Part shown: in pieces, positions 54,899 through 63,251 of the stretch
Layout of the letters: every line of letters begins with the position of its first letter
Numbering within the stretch: position 1 is the stretch's first letter
Assembly: GCF_020907405.1 (NCBI RefSeq)
Contig: NZ_JAJJOE010000004.1
Coordinates: 124,001-188,000 of the forward strand
Direction of reading: 5' to 3'
Source: Arthrobacter sp. zg-Y769
GTDB taxonomy: Bacteria; Actinomycetota; Actinomycetes; Actinomycetales; Micrococcaceae
DNA: 64,000 nt
Notes under the pieces: model-generated
The model's database searches: none
What the model was told of the DNA's origin: nothing
What the model saw: the letters and a program-made list of their open reading frames with translations, nothing else
Translations under genes and position numbers: made by a program

Positions 54899-55360
54899 AT
54901 GCCGACCAGCGATGAAAACACTGCAGACCACCTGACCTCCAGCCAGTGCTGGGAGTACGTCCGGCAGGCCCGGTTCGCCCGGCTCGCCGTGATTGTCGAC
55001 GGGCATCCCGAGATTTTCCCGGTTAACTTTGCCGTGGACCACGGCACGGTGGTTTTCCGCACCGCCGCGGGAACCAAGCTGGCCGGCGCCCTTTCCGGGA
55101 ACCCTGTTGCCTTCGAGATCGACGGGTACGATGACACGCTGTCCTCGGCCTGGAGCGTGGTCCTCAAGGGCAGTGCCACCCTGTTGGCGGACTATGCAGA
55201 GATTATGGACTCCGAGGAACTGGCGCTGTTCCCATGGCAATACGGCACCAAGAACGCGTTTGTCCGCATCGAACCGGAAGTGACCGCCGGCCGCCGGTTC
55301 CTGATCTCCAACGCAGCGCGCCGCAATGTGCTGCGCGGAATGGGGCTGTACACGGAGTAG
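54899..55360 (+). CDS. pyridoxamine 5'-phosphate oxidase-fold protein (flavin/F420-binding family)
   Basis: A 153-residue split-barrel protein. SSQCWEYVRQARFARLAVIVDGHPEIFPVNFAVDHGTVVFRT is the common start of the PNPOx-like family annotated in actinobacteria; these bind FMN, F420 or haem. The reaction is unknown. TAGACT (54887-54892) lies 6 nt before the ATG, so it is leaderless. It ends at a strong bidirectional terminator. Confidence 0.87.
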   Translation: MPTSDENTADHLTSSQCWEYVRQARFARLAVIVDGHPEIFPVNFAVDHGTVVFRTAAGTKLAGALSGNPVAFEIDGYDDTLSSAWSVVLKGSATLLADYAEIMDSEELALFPWQYGTKNAFVRIEPEVTAGRRFLISNAARRNVLRGMGLYTE

Positions 55361-55383
55361 CGGTGCCGCGGCAGGGACACAAA

Positions 55384-55421
55384 AAAGAGGCGCCGCATCC
55401 GAGGGGATGCGGCGCCTCTTT
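55384..55421. terminator. bidirectional intrinsic terminator
   Basis: A perfect 17-bp stem (55384-55400 with 55405-55421) has a GAGG loop, with A-run on one side and T-run on the other. It serves the PNPOx-fold gene (plus) and the DEAD-box helicase gene (minus), which converge here. Confidence 0.92.
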
Positions 55422-55437
55422 CAGCTCGGGCTAAACC

Positions 55438-57066
55438 CTAGCGGGAACGGCGTTCGTTCGAGGCCGGCGCGGTTGCGCGGCGGGGACCGGCGGCGCGTGC
55501 CGGACGGCCGGAGGCTGCACCGGCGGCACCGCGGGAGGCTCCGCCTGCACGCTGGCCGCTGCCGGCACCCTCGGCGCGCTGGCCGGTGGCCGGACGGCGG
55601 TTGCGCCCGGACGCGGTCGCAGCCGAGGCGCTGTTGCGGCGCCCGTCTGCGGACCGGGCCGGCCGCTGCGTACGCAGGTCGTCGCCTGCTGCTGCGCGGT
55701 CGTTGCGTTCGCTGCGGTCCGGGCGTTCAGCCGAAACGCGGCCGCGTCCGCCTGTACCGCCGCGTCCGCCGGCGCGGGGCGCACCGGTGGAGCGGGCTGC
55801 ACGCTTGCGCTGGGCATTGGCGCCGGTGGAGCGCCCGCCGCCCTGCTGCGGGGACTTGGCCGCAAGCTGCGCTGCGCGGACGTGCGGTTCCACAACGGCC
55901 GCGCGTTCGCCGACAAGCTTGGCGATGGACGGCGAATTGTGGCTGACCTTCTCGATCGAAACGTCGACGCCGGCCGCCTTCATCAGCTTCGACACCTCGC
56001 TCTTCTGCTCCGGGAGGGTCAGCGTCACCACGGTTCCGCTGGATCCGGCGCGGGCCGTACGGCCCGAACGGTGCAGGTAGGCCTTGTGCTCGGTGGGCGG
56101 ATCAATGTGGACCACGAGTTCAACGTCATCCACGTGGACGCCGCGGGCGGCGACGTCGGTGGCTACGAGGACGCGGACGTCGCCGGAAGCGAACTCGGCC
56201 AGGTTGCGGTCACGGGCATTCTGGGACAGGTTACCGTGCAGGTCCACCGTGGGGATGCCGTTGTCCGTGAGGAACTGGGCCATCTTGCGGGCGTGGTGCT
56301 TGGTGCGCATGAACATGATCCGGCGGCCCTGGCCACCGGCCAGTTCCTTGACCAGCAGCTTCTTGGCCGTCTGGTCCTGGACCAGCAGCACGTGGTGCTC
56401 CATGGTGGACACCGCTGCCTGCGGCTCATCCACGGAGTGCGTCAGCGGGTTGGACAGGTAACGGCGGACCAGCTTGTCGACGCCGTTGTCCAGGGTGGCG
56501 GAGAACAGCATCCGCTGGCCCTTTTCCGGAGTGCGGTCCAGCAGGCGCTGGACAACCGGCAGGAAGCCGAGGTCGGCCATGTGGTCGGCCTCGTCCAGGA
56601 CGGTGATTTCGACGGACTCGAGGCTGATGACCTTCTGCTTCATCAGGTCTTCGAGGCGGCCCGGGCAGGCGATGACGATGTCGACGCCGGCCTTGAGTGC
56701 CTTTTCCTGGCGCTGCTGGGAGACGCCGCCGTAGATCACGGTGGTGTTCAGGCCCAGTTCCTTCGCCAGCGGCTCGATCACGTTGTTGATCTGCGTGGCC
56801 AGTTCGCGGGTCGGCGCAAGGACCAGGCCCAGCGGGCGGTTCGGGCGGCGGCGGTAGGCTGCTTCGTTCTCGGCGAGCCGGGCAACCAGCGGGAGGGAGA
56901 AGGCCAGGGTCTTGCCGGAGCCGGTACGGCCGCGGCCCAGGACGTCGCGGCCCTTGAGTGTGTCCGGAAGGGTTTCCACCTGAATGGGGAAGGCCTCGTC
57001 AATTCCGGCGGCGGCGAGGGAGGAAACAAGTGCCTTGGGCACACCAAGGGCAGCAAAAGTGGTCAT
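55438..57066 (-). CDS. DEAD-box RNA helicase (RhlE/CsdA-like)
   Basis: A 542-residue RNA helicase. It has the Q motif FPIQVETLP, Walker A GRTGSGKTLAF, APTRELATQ, DEAD box VLDEADHM, SAT (LFSATLD) and HRSGRTARAG. The C-terminal 170 residues are a basic, low-complexity Arg/Gly/Ala/Ser tail (RGG-like), likely to bind RNA. It probably acts in ribosome assembly or RNA turnover, especially in the cold. The ATG lacks a clear ribosome site, and the upstream 287 nt contain several hairpins, suggesting a structured leader. Confidence 0.93.
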   Translation of the reverse strand: MTTFAALGVPKALVSSLAAAGIDEAFPIQVETLPDTLKGRDVLGRGRTGSGKTLAFSLPLVARLAENEAAYRRRPNRPLGLVLAPTRELATQINNVIEPLAKELGLNTTVIYGGVSQQRQEKALKAGVDIVIACPGRLEDLMKQKVISLESVEITVLDEADHMADLGFLPVVQRLLDRTPEKGQRMLFSATLDNGVDKLVRRYLSNPLTHSVDEPQAAVSTMEHHVLLVQDQTAKKLLVKELAGGQGRRIMFMRTKHHARKMAQFLTDNGIPTVDLHGNLSQNARDRNLAEFASGDVRVLVATDVAARGVHVDDVELVVHIDPPTEHKAYLHRSGRTARAGSSGTVVTLTLPEQKSEVSKLMKAAGVDVSIEKVSHNSPSIAKLVGERAAVVEPHVRAAQLAAKSPQQGGGRSTGANAQRKRAARSTGAPRAGGRGGTGGRGRVSAERPDRSERNDRAAAGDDLRTQRPARSADGRRNSASAATASGRNRRPATGQRAEGAGSGQRAGGASRGAAGAASGRPARAAGPRRATAPASNERRSR

Positions 57067-57353
57067 TAAAGACAGGCAACTTTCGGTAAGAGGCCCCCAA
57101 CGCCGTTTGGGCCGGGGGTTCGCCGAAGAAAAGTCAGACAGTGTCTACCGCACTGAAGCGGGACAAAAGAAAGCGTTCATCGACGCAGGCTGGACTGCTT
57201 ACACACACTGTTGAAACCTTGGATTTTAAGCATGGTTCGACAGTGGCAGGACCAACATCTGCCTCCAGTTTACCGTAATGCGGAATCTTTCCTAATCGGC
57301 GGCGTCGCGGGCGGTGAAATCCGGGCCCCTCCCAGCCGATAGCATTAACGGTA
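57067..57353 (-). promoter_or_regulatory. structured divergent gap, possible 5' leader of the DEAD-box helicase mRNA
   Basis: No gene is seen. Read on the minus strand there is a hairpin with C5/G5 arms (57094-57098 with 57114-57118) and another short inverted repeat CAGTG...CACTG (57139-57155), ending about 30 nt before the helicase start. On the plus strand TAGCAT lies 8 nt before trmB. Leader regulation is known for cold-induced DEAD-box genes; here it is inferred. Confidence 0.4.
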
Positions 57354-58232
57354 ATGACTACTGAACCAGCCCTGCCCGACGCCGCCGAAACCGGGTCCGA
57401 GGACATTAAGACAGTCGCAGACGCAGACACCGGCGAAGAGCAGCATTTCCGCGCTCCGGTGTCCTTCGTCCGGCGCGGCTCCCGCCTTCAGGGCCGCCGC
57501 CAGCAGGCCTGGGATGAGCTCTCGGACCGCTTCGTGGTGGATGTTCCGCGTGATGAAGCAGACACCTCGGTGCATCCGGACTACGTGTTCGACGCCGCCG
57601 CCGAATTCGGGCGCACCGCTCCCCTCGTCGTCGAAATCGGTTCGGGACTCGGCGAAGCCGTTGCCCACGCCGCCGAGCAGAACCCGGACAAGGATTTCCT
57701 GGCCGTGGAGGTCTATCTCCCCGGCCTGGCGCAGACCCTGCAGCGGATTGGGCAGAAGGGGCTGACGAATATCCGCGTGGTCCAGGCCAACGCCCCGGAG
57801 GTACTGAGCAGCATGCTCCCGGCCGGATCGGTGGACGAGGTGTGGGTGTTCTTCCCTGACCCCTGGCACAAGACCCGTCACCACAAGCGCCGCCTGGTCA
57901 AGGAATCCTTCGCCGAGCTGGTCGCCCGGGTACTGGTGCCCGGCGGCACCTGGCGCCTGGCAACCGACTGGTCCGACTACGCCGTGCAGATGCGCGAGGT
58001 CCTCGACGAGTCCGCGCAGTTCCGGAACCTGCACGACGGCGAGCGTGCCGGGGAAGAGAGCCCGCTGACCCGCGTTCACCGGGAGGGCCTGGAGAACAAG
58101 GCCCCGGAGGACGACGTCGATGCCCGCGGCGGCTGGGCCCCGCGTTTCGAGGGCCGGACCCTGACCAGCTTCGAGAACAAGGCCCATGAGGCCGGCCGAC
58201 TGATTTTCGACCTTGCTTACCGAAGGATCTAG
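57354..58232 (+). CDS. trmB: tRNA (guanine-N7-)-methyltransferase
   Basis: A 292-residue SAM-dependent enzyme making m7G46 in tRNA. Motif I is VVEIGSGLGEAVAHAAEQNP, followed by the TrmB signature VWVFFPDPWHKTRHHKRR, whose Asp and Arg/Lys residues bind tRNA. There is an acidic, Thr-rich N-terminal extension of about 45 residues, common in actinobacteria. The NYN-LOTUS gene follows after 5 nt. Confidence 0.95.
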   Translation: MTTEPALPDAAETGSEDIKTVADADTGEEQHFRAPVSFVRRGSRLQGRRQQAWDELSDRFVVDVPRDEADTSVHPDYVFDAAAEFGRTAPLVVEIGSGLGEAVAHAAEQNPDKDFLAVEVYLPGLAQTLQRIGQKGLTNIRVVQANAPEVLSSMLPAGSVDEVWVFFPDPWHKTRHHKRRLVKESFAELVARVLVPGGTWRLATDWSDYAVQMREVLDESAQFRNLHDGERAGEESPLTRVHREGLENKAPEDDVDARGGWAPRFEGRTLTSFENKAHEAGRLIFDLAYRRI

Positions 58233-58237
58233 GAACC

Positions 58238-59230
58238 ATGACTGAACCGAACGACGCCCGCGTCGGCCTCTACATCGACTTCGACAACATTGTCATCTCG
58301 CGCTATCAGCAGCTGCACGGCCGCAACGCCTTCCAGCGCGACGGCATCCGCAACTTTGACCGGACAAGCCGCGAGGCTGATCCCGAGGTGGCCGCCAAGC
58401 TCACCGCAGCGACGGTGGACTTCAACGCCATCATCGACTTCGCCGCCTCCTTCGGCACCCTCGTGGTCAACCGTGCCTACGCCGACTGGTCGGTGCCCGT
58501 GAACGCGAGCTACCAGCGCCAGCTGATGTCCCGGGCGGTGGACCTGACGCAGCTGTTCACCACCACCACGCGTGGAACCAAGAACGGGGCCGACATCCGC
58601 CTCGCCGTGGACGTGGTCGAAGACCTCTTCCGGCTGCCGGACCTGACCCACGTCATCATTGTGGCCGGCGATTCGGACTACATCGCCCTCGCGCAGAAGT
58701 CCAAGCGCCTCGGCCGCTTTGTGGTCGGCATCGGCGTCGCCGGGTCGACCAGCACGTCCCTCGCCGCCGCCTGCGACGAATTCGAGGACTACGATTCCCT
58801 GCCCGGCATCGTGGCCGCCGCTGCTGCCCCGGCTGCGGCCGATTCATCCGCCGAGAAGCGGCCGGCACCGGAACAGCCGGATCCGGCCCCGGCGCGCAGG
58901 CTCACCACGGTTCCGATGTTCTCCCACACCGGCCAGGCCGGGTTTGAGGAGCCGGAACCCGCCGACGACGTCGATCCGGGTGTGCTCGCCACGGAACTCC
59001 TCGTGCGGGCGCTGCAGATCGGCCACGCGAAGGGCGACGCCGACGAGTGGCTCAACACGGGTACGGTCAAGAATCAGATGCGCCGGATGGATCCGGCCTT
59101 CAACGAGAAGCCGCTGGGCTTCCGGTCCTTCACCGATTTCCTCTCCTCGCACGGCGACCTGGTGGAGCTGGACGACGACGGCCCGCAGCGCCTCATCCGC
59201 CTTCGCCCGGAAGCGGCCGCCAAGCGCTGA
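58238..59230 (+). CDS. NYN-domain RNase-like protein with C-terminal LOTUS/OST-HTH domain
   Basis: A 330-residue protein. The NYN (LabA/DUF88) nuclease fold shows its acidic residues in GLYIDFDNIV, GADIRLAVDVV and HVIIVAGDSDYIALAQK. A Pro/Ala-rich linker (about 190-245) leads to a C-terminal domain (ELLVRALQIGHAKGDADEWLNTG, FRSFTDFLSSHGDLVELD) with the OST-HTH/LOTUS pattern, which binds RNA (G-quadruplex RNA in some cases). It is probably an RNA-processing nuclease. It is coupled to trmB (5-nt gap), which suggests tRNA or rRNA as target; that is inference. Confidence 0.85.
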   Translation: MTEPNDARVGLYIDFDNIVISRYQQLHGRNAFQRDGIRNFDRTSREADPEVAAKLTAATVDFNAIIDFAASFGTLVVNRAYADWSVPVNASYQRQLMSRAVDLTQLFTTTTRGTKNGADIRLAVDVVEDLFRLPDLTHVIIVAGDSDYIALAQKSKRLGRFVVGIGVAGSTSTSLAAACDEFEDYDSLPGIVAAAAAPAAADSSAEKRPAPEQPDPAPARRLTTVPMFSHTGQAGFEEPEPADDVDPGVLATELLVRALQIGHAKGDADEWLNTGTVKNQMRRMDPAFNEKPLGFRSFTDFLSSHGDLVELDDDGPQRLIRLRPEAAAKR

Positions 59231-59256
59231 GCGACTCCCCCGCGGGCCGTCTACGG

Positions 59257-59339
59257 GCACAGGGTCCCACTGATTGGTGCTCCTGTTGCAGATGGGGTCC
59301 CGGGCGGCAACAGAAACCCCAACCAGTGGGATGCTGTGC
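59257..59339. repeat. 83-bp imperfect palindromic element
   Basis: The outer arms GCACAG/CTGTGC (59257-59262 and 59334-59339) flank inner 25-nt arms (59265-59289 and 59307-59331) that match at about 20 of 25 positions; the loop is 17 nt. It lies in the 234-nt gap after the NYN gene. It could be a terminator, or a REP/MITE-like dispersed element; it has no coding content. Confidence 0.7.
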
Positions 59340-59464
59340 TGCCGCCCGGCCGATCGGCGCGCCGGAACGGAGGATGACGCCGGTTCCGTTGACAGGCAGA
59401 TGCTTCCGTAGCCAGCATGGGAACCGGCACCGCTGCCCGGTGCCGCAGTGAACGGGAGAGCACC

Positions 59465-60088
59465 ATGGCCGGCCGCATTTCCATCGACATATTCATGACC
59501 CTGGACGGCGTCGCCCAGGCTCCGGGCGCCCCGGAGGAAGACCCGGAGGGCGGCTTCGCCTACGGCGGCTGGCAGGCTCCCCTGCTGGATGACACAGCAG
59601 GCGCTCAAGTGGACGAGGGCATCTCCTCCATGGACGCGCTGCTGCTGGGGCGGAAAACGTACGACATCTTTGCCGCCTACTGGCCGCACCAGCTGGAGGG
59701 GACGGATTCCTCAATTGCACGGAAATTCGATGCCATCCCTAAATACGTGGCGTCGCGGGGCACCCCGGAGCTGGGCTGGCGGGATTCGCACCTCCTCGAC
59801 GGAGAGCTGGCGGCGGCGGCGGCAGGTTTACGGGAGCGGCACCAGGAGATCCATGTCATCGGCAGCGTCGACTTCGCACGCACCCTGGTGGCCGAGGGGC
59901 TTTTCGATTCCCTGAACCTGTGGGTACATCCGATAGTGCTCGGCCCCGGAAAGCGCCTGTTCCCGCCGGACGGACCGCCCGCTGCCCTCACCTTGCTGGA
60001 GGCGCCTGCGGTTTCGGAGAAGGGCGTGGTTCTCCTGCGCTACGGCTGGTCGGGCGCAGCCCCGGCGACCGGCACTATCGGGTCCTGA
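59465..60088 (+). CDS. dihydrofolate reductase-like family protein (RibD C-terminal fold)
   Basis: A 207-residue protein. ISIDIFMTLDGVAQAPG, DALLLGRKTYDIFAAYWP, IPKYVASRG and IHVIGSVDFARTLVAEGLFDSLNLWVHPIVLGPGKRLF are the hallmarks of the DHFR-like 'YyaP/YwjB' reductases, which bind NADPH; they are not true DHFRs. The substrate is unknown. ATG 59465 follows GGGAGAG; the frame from 59417 adds a non-conserved leader. Confidence 0.9.
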   Translation: MAGRISIDIFMTLDGVAQAPGAPEEDPEGGFAYGGWQAPLLDDTAGAQVDEGISSMDALLLGRKTYDIFAAYWPHQLEGTDSSIARKFDAIPKYVASRGTPELGWRDSHLLDGELAAAAAGLRERHQEIHVIGSVDFARTLVAEGLFDSLNLWVHPIVLGPGKRLFPPDGPPAALTLLEAPAVSEKGVVLLRYGWSGAAPATGTIGS

Positions 60089-60107
60089 GGCCTTCCCTCA
60101 CATGCCG

Positions 60108-60848
60108 TTATCCGTTCCTGCTGCGGCGGAGGGTGACAACGTCGCCCACATCCAGCGTCCCGGTCCGCGCAGCATGCGCCTTGAGGCCGAAGTCCGTGGA
60201 GTGATGCGCACCGAGAAGCTTCAGGGCTTTGGTCTCTGCCGGGACACCGGCCTGCGCCTGGTCGATCATCACGCAGCGGGGCATCCCCTCCCCCAGACGC
60301 AGGATGACCTCGCCTCCGAGGACCAGGTCGGCGCCGACCCAGTCATCCTCACAGAAGCCCGGCAGGGACCCGGTGTCAATGACGATGTTGGCGCGGAAGC
60401 GCCGCTCATCCACTGCACCACCGGCCATGTCCCCGAGGGCAGCCAGTGAGGATGTTGTCACCAGGTGCAGGGGTGTCTCGTCGTGATGCCCGACGGCGGT
60501 TGTTTCGGGCCGCAGGCTCAGTTCCCGGCCGAAGGCCGTACTCAGAGCCTGGGACGCGGCTGGATCATCGACTTGGTACCGGACCCCCTCGGGGCTCAGA
60601 AGCAGCGGCACACCATCATCGTCCTCGACACTGGAGGACCACTGCATCAGCCCGGGCACCGGGCGGAAGCGCTGGGTCCGCTTACCGCTGGCGATGCCGC
60701 CGTCGTCCGTGTACACGGCCCACCGGCGGTCGTGCAGCAGTCCCGCGTCGGTGACGGCGGAGGTGCGCAGCAGCTGGCCCGCGGTGGACTTGACCGGATA
60801 GCGGTACAGCGCGCTGACGGTACCTACCCGAGTTTCCTCATATGGCAT
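60108..60848 (-). CDS. MOSC domain-containing protein
   Basis: A 246-residue protein with an N-terminal MOSC_N beta barrel (VSALYRYPVKSTAG, LLHDRRWAVY) and MOSC domain (RFRANIVIDTG, LRLGEGMPRCVMIDQAQAG). The cysteine in PRCVM is the usual Moco ligand, so it may be a molybdenum-dependent N-hydroxy-compound reductase like YcbX/mARC. CACAAT lies 6 nt before the ATG at 60848 (leaderless option). It is in the same direction as the heat-shock operon but separated from hspR by 37 nt. Confidence 0.9.
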   Translation of the reverse strand: MPYEETRVGTVSALYRYPVKSTAGQLLRTSAVTDAGLLHDRRWAVYTDDGGIASGKRTQRFRPVPGLMQWSSSVEDDDGVPLLLSPEGVRYQVDDPAASQALSTAFGRELSLRPETTAVGHHDETPLHLVTTSSLAALGDMAGGAVDERRFRANIVIDTGSLPGFCEDDWVGADLVLGGEVILRLGEGMPRCVMIDQAQAGVPAETKALKLLGAHHSTDFGLKAHAARTGTLDVGDVVTLRRSRNG

Positions 60849-60885
60849 CCCGGCATTGTGTCACAAGGGCACCGGTGGCCGGCAC

Positions 60886-61398
60886 TTAAAGCGACTGCAC
60901 GTAGCCGTCGTCGGCGTAGTTCCGCTCGGCGGACTTCCCGGCCGGAAGCGCACGCAGCCGGCTCCGGCGCTCCATCAGCGAGACCAGTCCCAGCTGCTGC
61001 ACCGCCGTGGCGGCGGCCGGCGGGCGCTGGCCGCGGCTGAGGGTGACGACGTCGCCGGCCAGTCCGGCAGCGAAGACCCGGCTGCGGTCGGAGGACCGCC
61101 GTTGGGCCTCATCCAGTTCGGTGGAGAGTTCCACGATCCGCTGGCGCAGGCCGGTGACCTGGTTCTGGAGCTCCATGATCCGCTTGATGCCCTCGAGGGA
61201 TACCCCCTCCTGGGAAAGCTTCTGGACCTCGCGCAGCAGTTCGATATCCCGCTGGGAATAGCGGCGCGAACGCCCCGGAGCCCGGCTGGGACGGACAATC
61301 CCGAGCCGGTCGTATTGCCGGAGGGTCTGCGGATGCATTTCCGCGAGCTCAGCGGCAACGGAGATCACGAAAATAGGCGCATTGACGTCTATGCCCAT
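60886..61398 (-). CDS. hspR: heat shock repressor HspR (MerR family)
   Basis: A 170-residue regulator. The MerR HTH is VISVAAELAEMHPQTLRQYDRLGIVRPSR, followed by SRRYSQRDIELLREVQKLSQEGVSLEGIKRIMEL and a coiled coil (QVTGLRQRIVELSTELDEA). HspR binds HAIR repeats with DnaK as co-repressor and shuts off dnaK and clpB operons. It is the last gene of dnaK-grpE-dnaJ-hspR. A HAIR site is present upstream of clpB (51410-51434); the dnaK promoter is outside the window. Confidence 0.96.
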   Translation of the reverse strand: MGIDVNAPIFVISVAAELAEMHPQTLRQYDRLGIVRPSRAPGRSRRYSQRDIELLREVQKLSQEGVSLEGIKRIMELQNQVTGLRQRIVELSTELDEAQRRSSDRSRVFAAGLAGDVVTLSRGQRPPAAATAVQQLGLVSLMERRSRLRALPAGKSAERNYADDGYVQSL

Positions 61399-61467
61399 TG
61401 TTCCTCCTTCACTGCTGTTGAAATGGTAACGCGGGAAGTGAACCCTCCGGCGAACGGAACGCCGGAA

Positions 61468-62469
61468 TTACAGCCGTGCCTTGGCCGCCAATCCGACCCG
61501 GGGGTCCTCGCCCTTGGTCGCGTCGGCAAATGCCTCCACCGCTTCCCGGGCGTCCTTGCTCAGGTGCGAGGGGACGGCGACGTCGATGGTCACCAGCAGG
61601 TCCCCGTTGCCCTTCGAGGTGTGCACGCCGCGGCCCTTGACCCGCAGGGTGCGGCCCGACGGGGTTCCGGCAGGCACCTTGAGCCGAACGGTGTCGGAGG
61701 TGAGCGTAGGTACCTCGATCGTGGCACCCAGGGCGGCCTCCGGGAACGAGACCGGCACGTGGATCCGGATGTTGTTGCCCTCACGGACAAAGAAGTCGTG
61801 CGGCGTGACGTGGACGGTGACCATCAGGTCTCCCGCACCCGCGGCACCAGGGGCGCCCTTGCCGCGCACACGGATCTTCTGGCCGTCCTTGACGCCGGCC
61901 GGCACGCGGACCTCGACTACTTCGCCGTTGGGTTCGCGCAGGCCGATCACGGTTCCGTTGATGGAACCGGCAAACGAAATGGTGGTGCTGGCAGTACGGT
62001 CCGCACCCTTGGTGGGCGGCGGGGCGCCGAAGCCGCCCCCGCCGAATCCGCCGCCGCCGCCGAAGAGGTCGGCAAATTCGGGCGGGATATTGCTGCCGCC
62101 GGCGTTGAACGTGCTCCGCCGGCTGCCGCCGCGTGCTGTCTGGCCGAACAGGTCCCCGAAGATATCCTCGAAGCCCGCCCCGCCGGCTCCGCCGCCGCTG
62201 CCCGGAGCGCCGCCGGCAGTGAACCGGGCGCCGCCTCCCATGGCACGGATGGCGTCATACTGCTGGCGTTCCTCGGCGTCGGAGAGCACCGAATACGCCT
62301 CGGAGAGGTCCTTGAACATCCGCTCGGAGTTGGCATCCCCCTGGTTCTGGTCGGGGTGGTACTTCCGCGCCAGTTTGCGGTATGCCTTCTTGATGTCGGC
62401 GTCGGACGCATCCTTGGGAACACCCAGAATCTTGTAAAAGTCCTTATCGACCCAATCCTGACTAGCCAA
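61468..62469 (-). CDS. dnaJ: DnaJ-family co-chaperone without zinc fingers
   Basis: A 333-residue Hsp40. It has an N-terminal J domain with HPD ([11 protein letters not shown]), a long Gly/Phe-rich region ([12 protein letters not shown]), and the two C-terminal substrate-binding beta domains ([41 protein letters not shown]). The four CxxCxGxG zinc motifs are missing, so it is CbpA-like in class. The TTG start at 62469 ([15 protein letters not shown]) follows AGGAAGGGAC; the open frame beyond it is upstream leader. Confidence 0.94.
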   Translation of the reverse strand: MASQDWVDKDFYKILGVPKDASDADIKKAYRKLARKYHPDQNQGDANSERMFKDLSEAYSVLSDAEERQQYDAIRAMGGGARFTAGGAPGSGGGAGGAGFEDIFGDLFGQTARGGSRRSTFNAGGSNIPPEFADLFGGGGGFGGGGFGAPPPTKGADRTASTTISFAGSINGTVIGLREPNGEVVEVRVPAGVKDGQKIRVRGKGAPGAAGAGDLMVTVHVTPHDFFVREGNNIRIHVPVSFPEAALGATIEVPTLTSDTVRLKVPAGTPSGRTLRVKGRGVHTSKGNGDLLVTIDVAVPSHLSKDAREAVEAFADATKGEDPRVGLAAKARL

Positions 62470-62564
62470 TTGGTGTCCCTTCCTCATTTGCCGATCCCGC
62501 TGCATTGCCGCGAACACGGCTGCCGGGCCTGCTGCCCCTTCTGCGGGACCTGCCGATGGAAAAA

Positions 62565-62596
62565 TGTCCGGGGCCGCAGTACTGCGGCCCCGGACA
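62565..62596 (-). terminator. intrinsic terminator/attenuator between grpE and dnaJ
   Basis: A 32-nt perfect palindrome forms up to a 14-16 bp GC-rich stem. On the minus strand it is followed immediately by TTTTT. It is 9 nt after the grpE stop and about 95 nt before dnaJ, inside the operon. Confidence 0.85.
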
Positions 62597-62604
62597 CTGT
62601 GCAA

Positions 62605-63249
62605 CTACTGTTCCGGAACCGAAACAATCACCTGCGCGGCACGCAGGACCCGGGCGCCGGACTTGTAGCCGGCCCTCAGGATCTGCGTGACCGTATCGAA
62701 CGTGACATCCGCACTCTGCTGCTGGATGAGTGCCTCGTGGATGTTCGGATCGAACTCCACGCCGGTCTCATCGATGCGGCTGAGGCCGTACGTCTTCAGC
62801 GAGTTCTCCAGCTTGGCAGCGATTGCGGCGAAGGGTCCCTCCGCCAGGTCGCCGTGCTGGCGCGCCGCGTCGATGTCGTCCAGAACAGGCATCAGTGAGT
62901 TCAGCACACCAATGACGGCCATGTCCCGGGCGACGTCGCGGTCGCGTTCCACCCGCTTGCGGTAGTTCACGTACTCGGCCTGCAGGCGCAGCAGGTCGTT
63001 GCGCAGTTCCGCTGCCTCCGGCGAACCGGTGGCGGCAGGCTGCGCCGGCACGTCGGCGTTGTTCAGGATCTGCTCGGCCTGGGAGAGTGCGTCGCCGTCT
63101 GCCCCGGCGGCGGGGGTGGAAGCCGAAGCTTCCTCCCCTCCCGCGGCACCGTTGGCGGAATCCGCGGTCTCGCCCGAGCCGGGCGTGTCCTGGCCGTTTA
63201 CGGGCTCTTCACCTTCGGGAGTGTTCCCGTGCTCGTTTTCCGCCGGCAT
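62605..63249 (-). CDS. grpE: nucleotide exchange factor GrpE
   Basis: A 214-residue co-chaperone that releases ADP from DnaK. The first 80 residues are acidic and low-complexity. A long coiled coil (LRNDLLRLQAEYVNYRKRVERDRDVA) leads to the beta-wing domain with VEFDPNIHEALIQQQ and GYKSGARVLRAAQVIVS. It starts 2 nt after the dnaK stop. The transcript meets a strong hairpin just after its stop. Confidence 0.96.
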   Translation of the reverse strand: MPAENEHGNTPEGEEPVNGQDTPGSGETADSANGAAGGEEASASTPAAGADGDALSQAEQILNNADVPAQPAATGSPEAAELRNDLLRLQAEYVNYRKRVERDRDVARDMAVIGVLNSLMPVLDDIDAARQHGDLAEGPFAAIAAKLENSLKTYGLSRIDETGVEFDPNIHEALIQQQSADVTFDTVTQILRAGYKSGARVLRAAQVIVSVPEQ

Positions 63250-63251
63250 GA

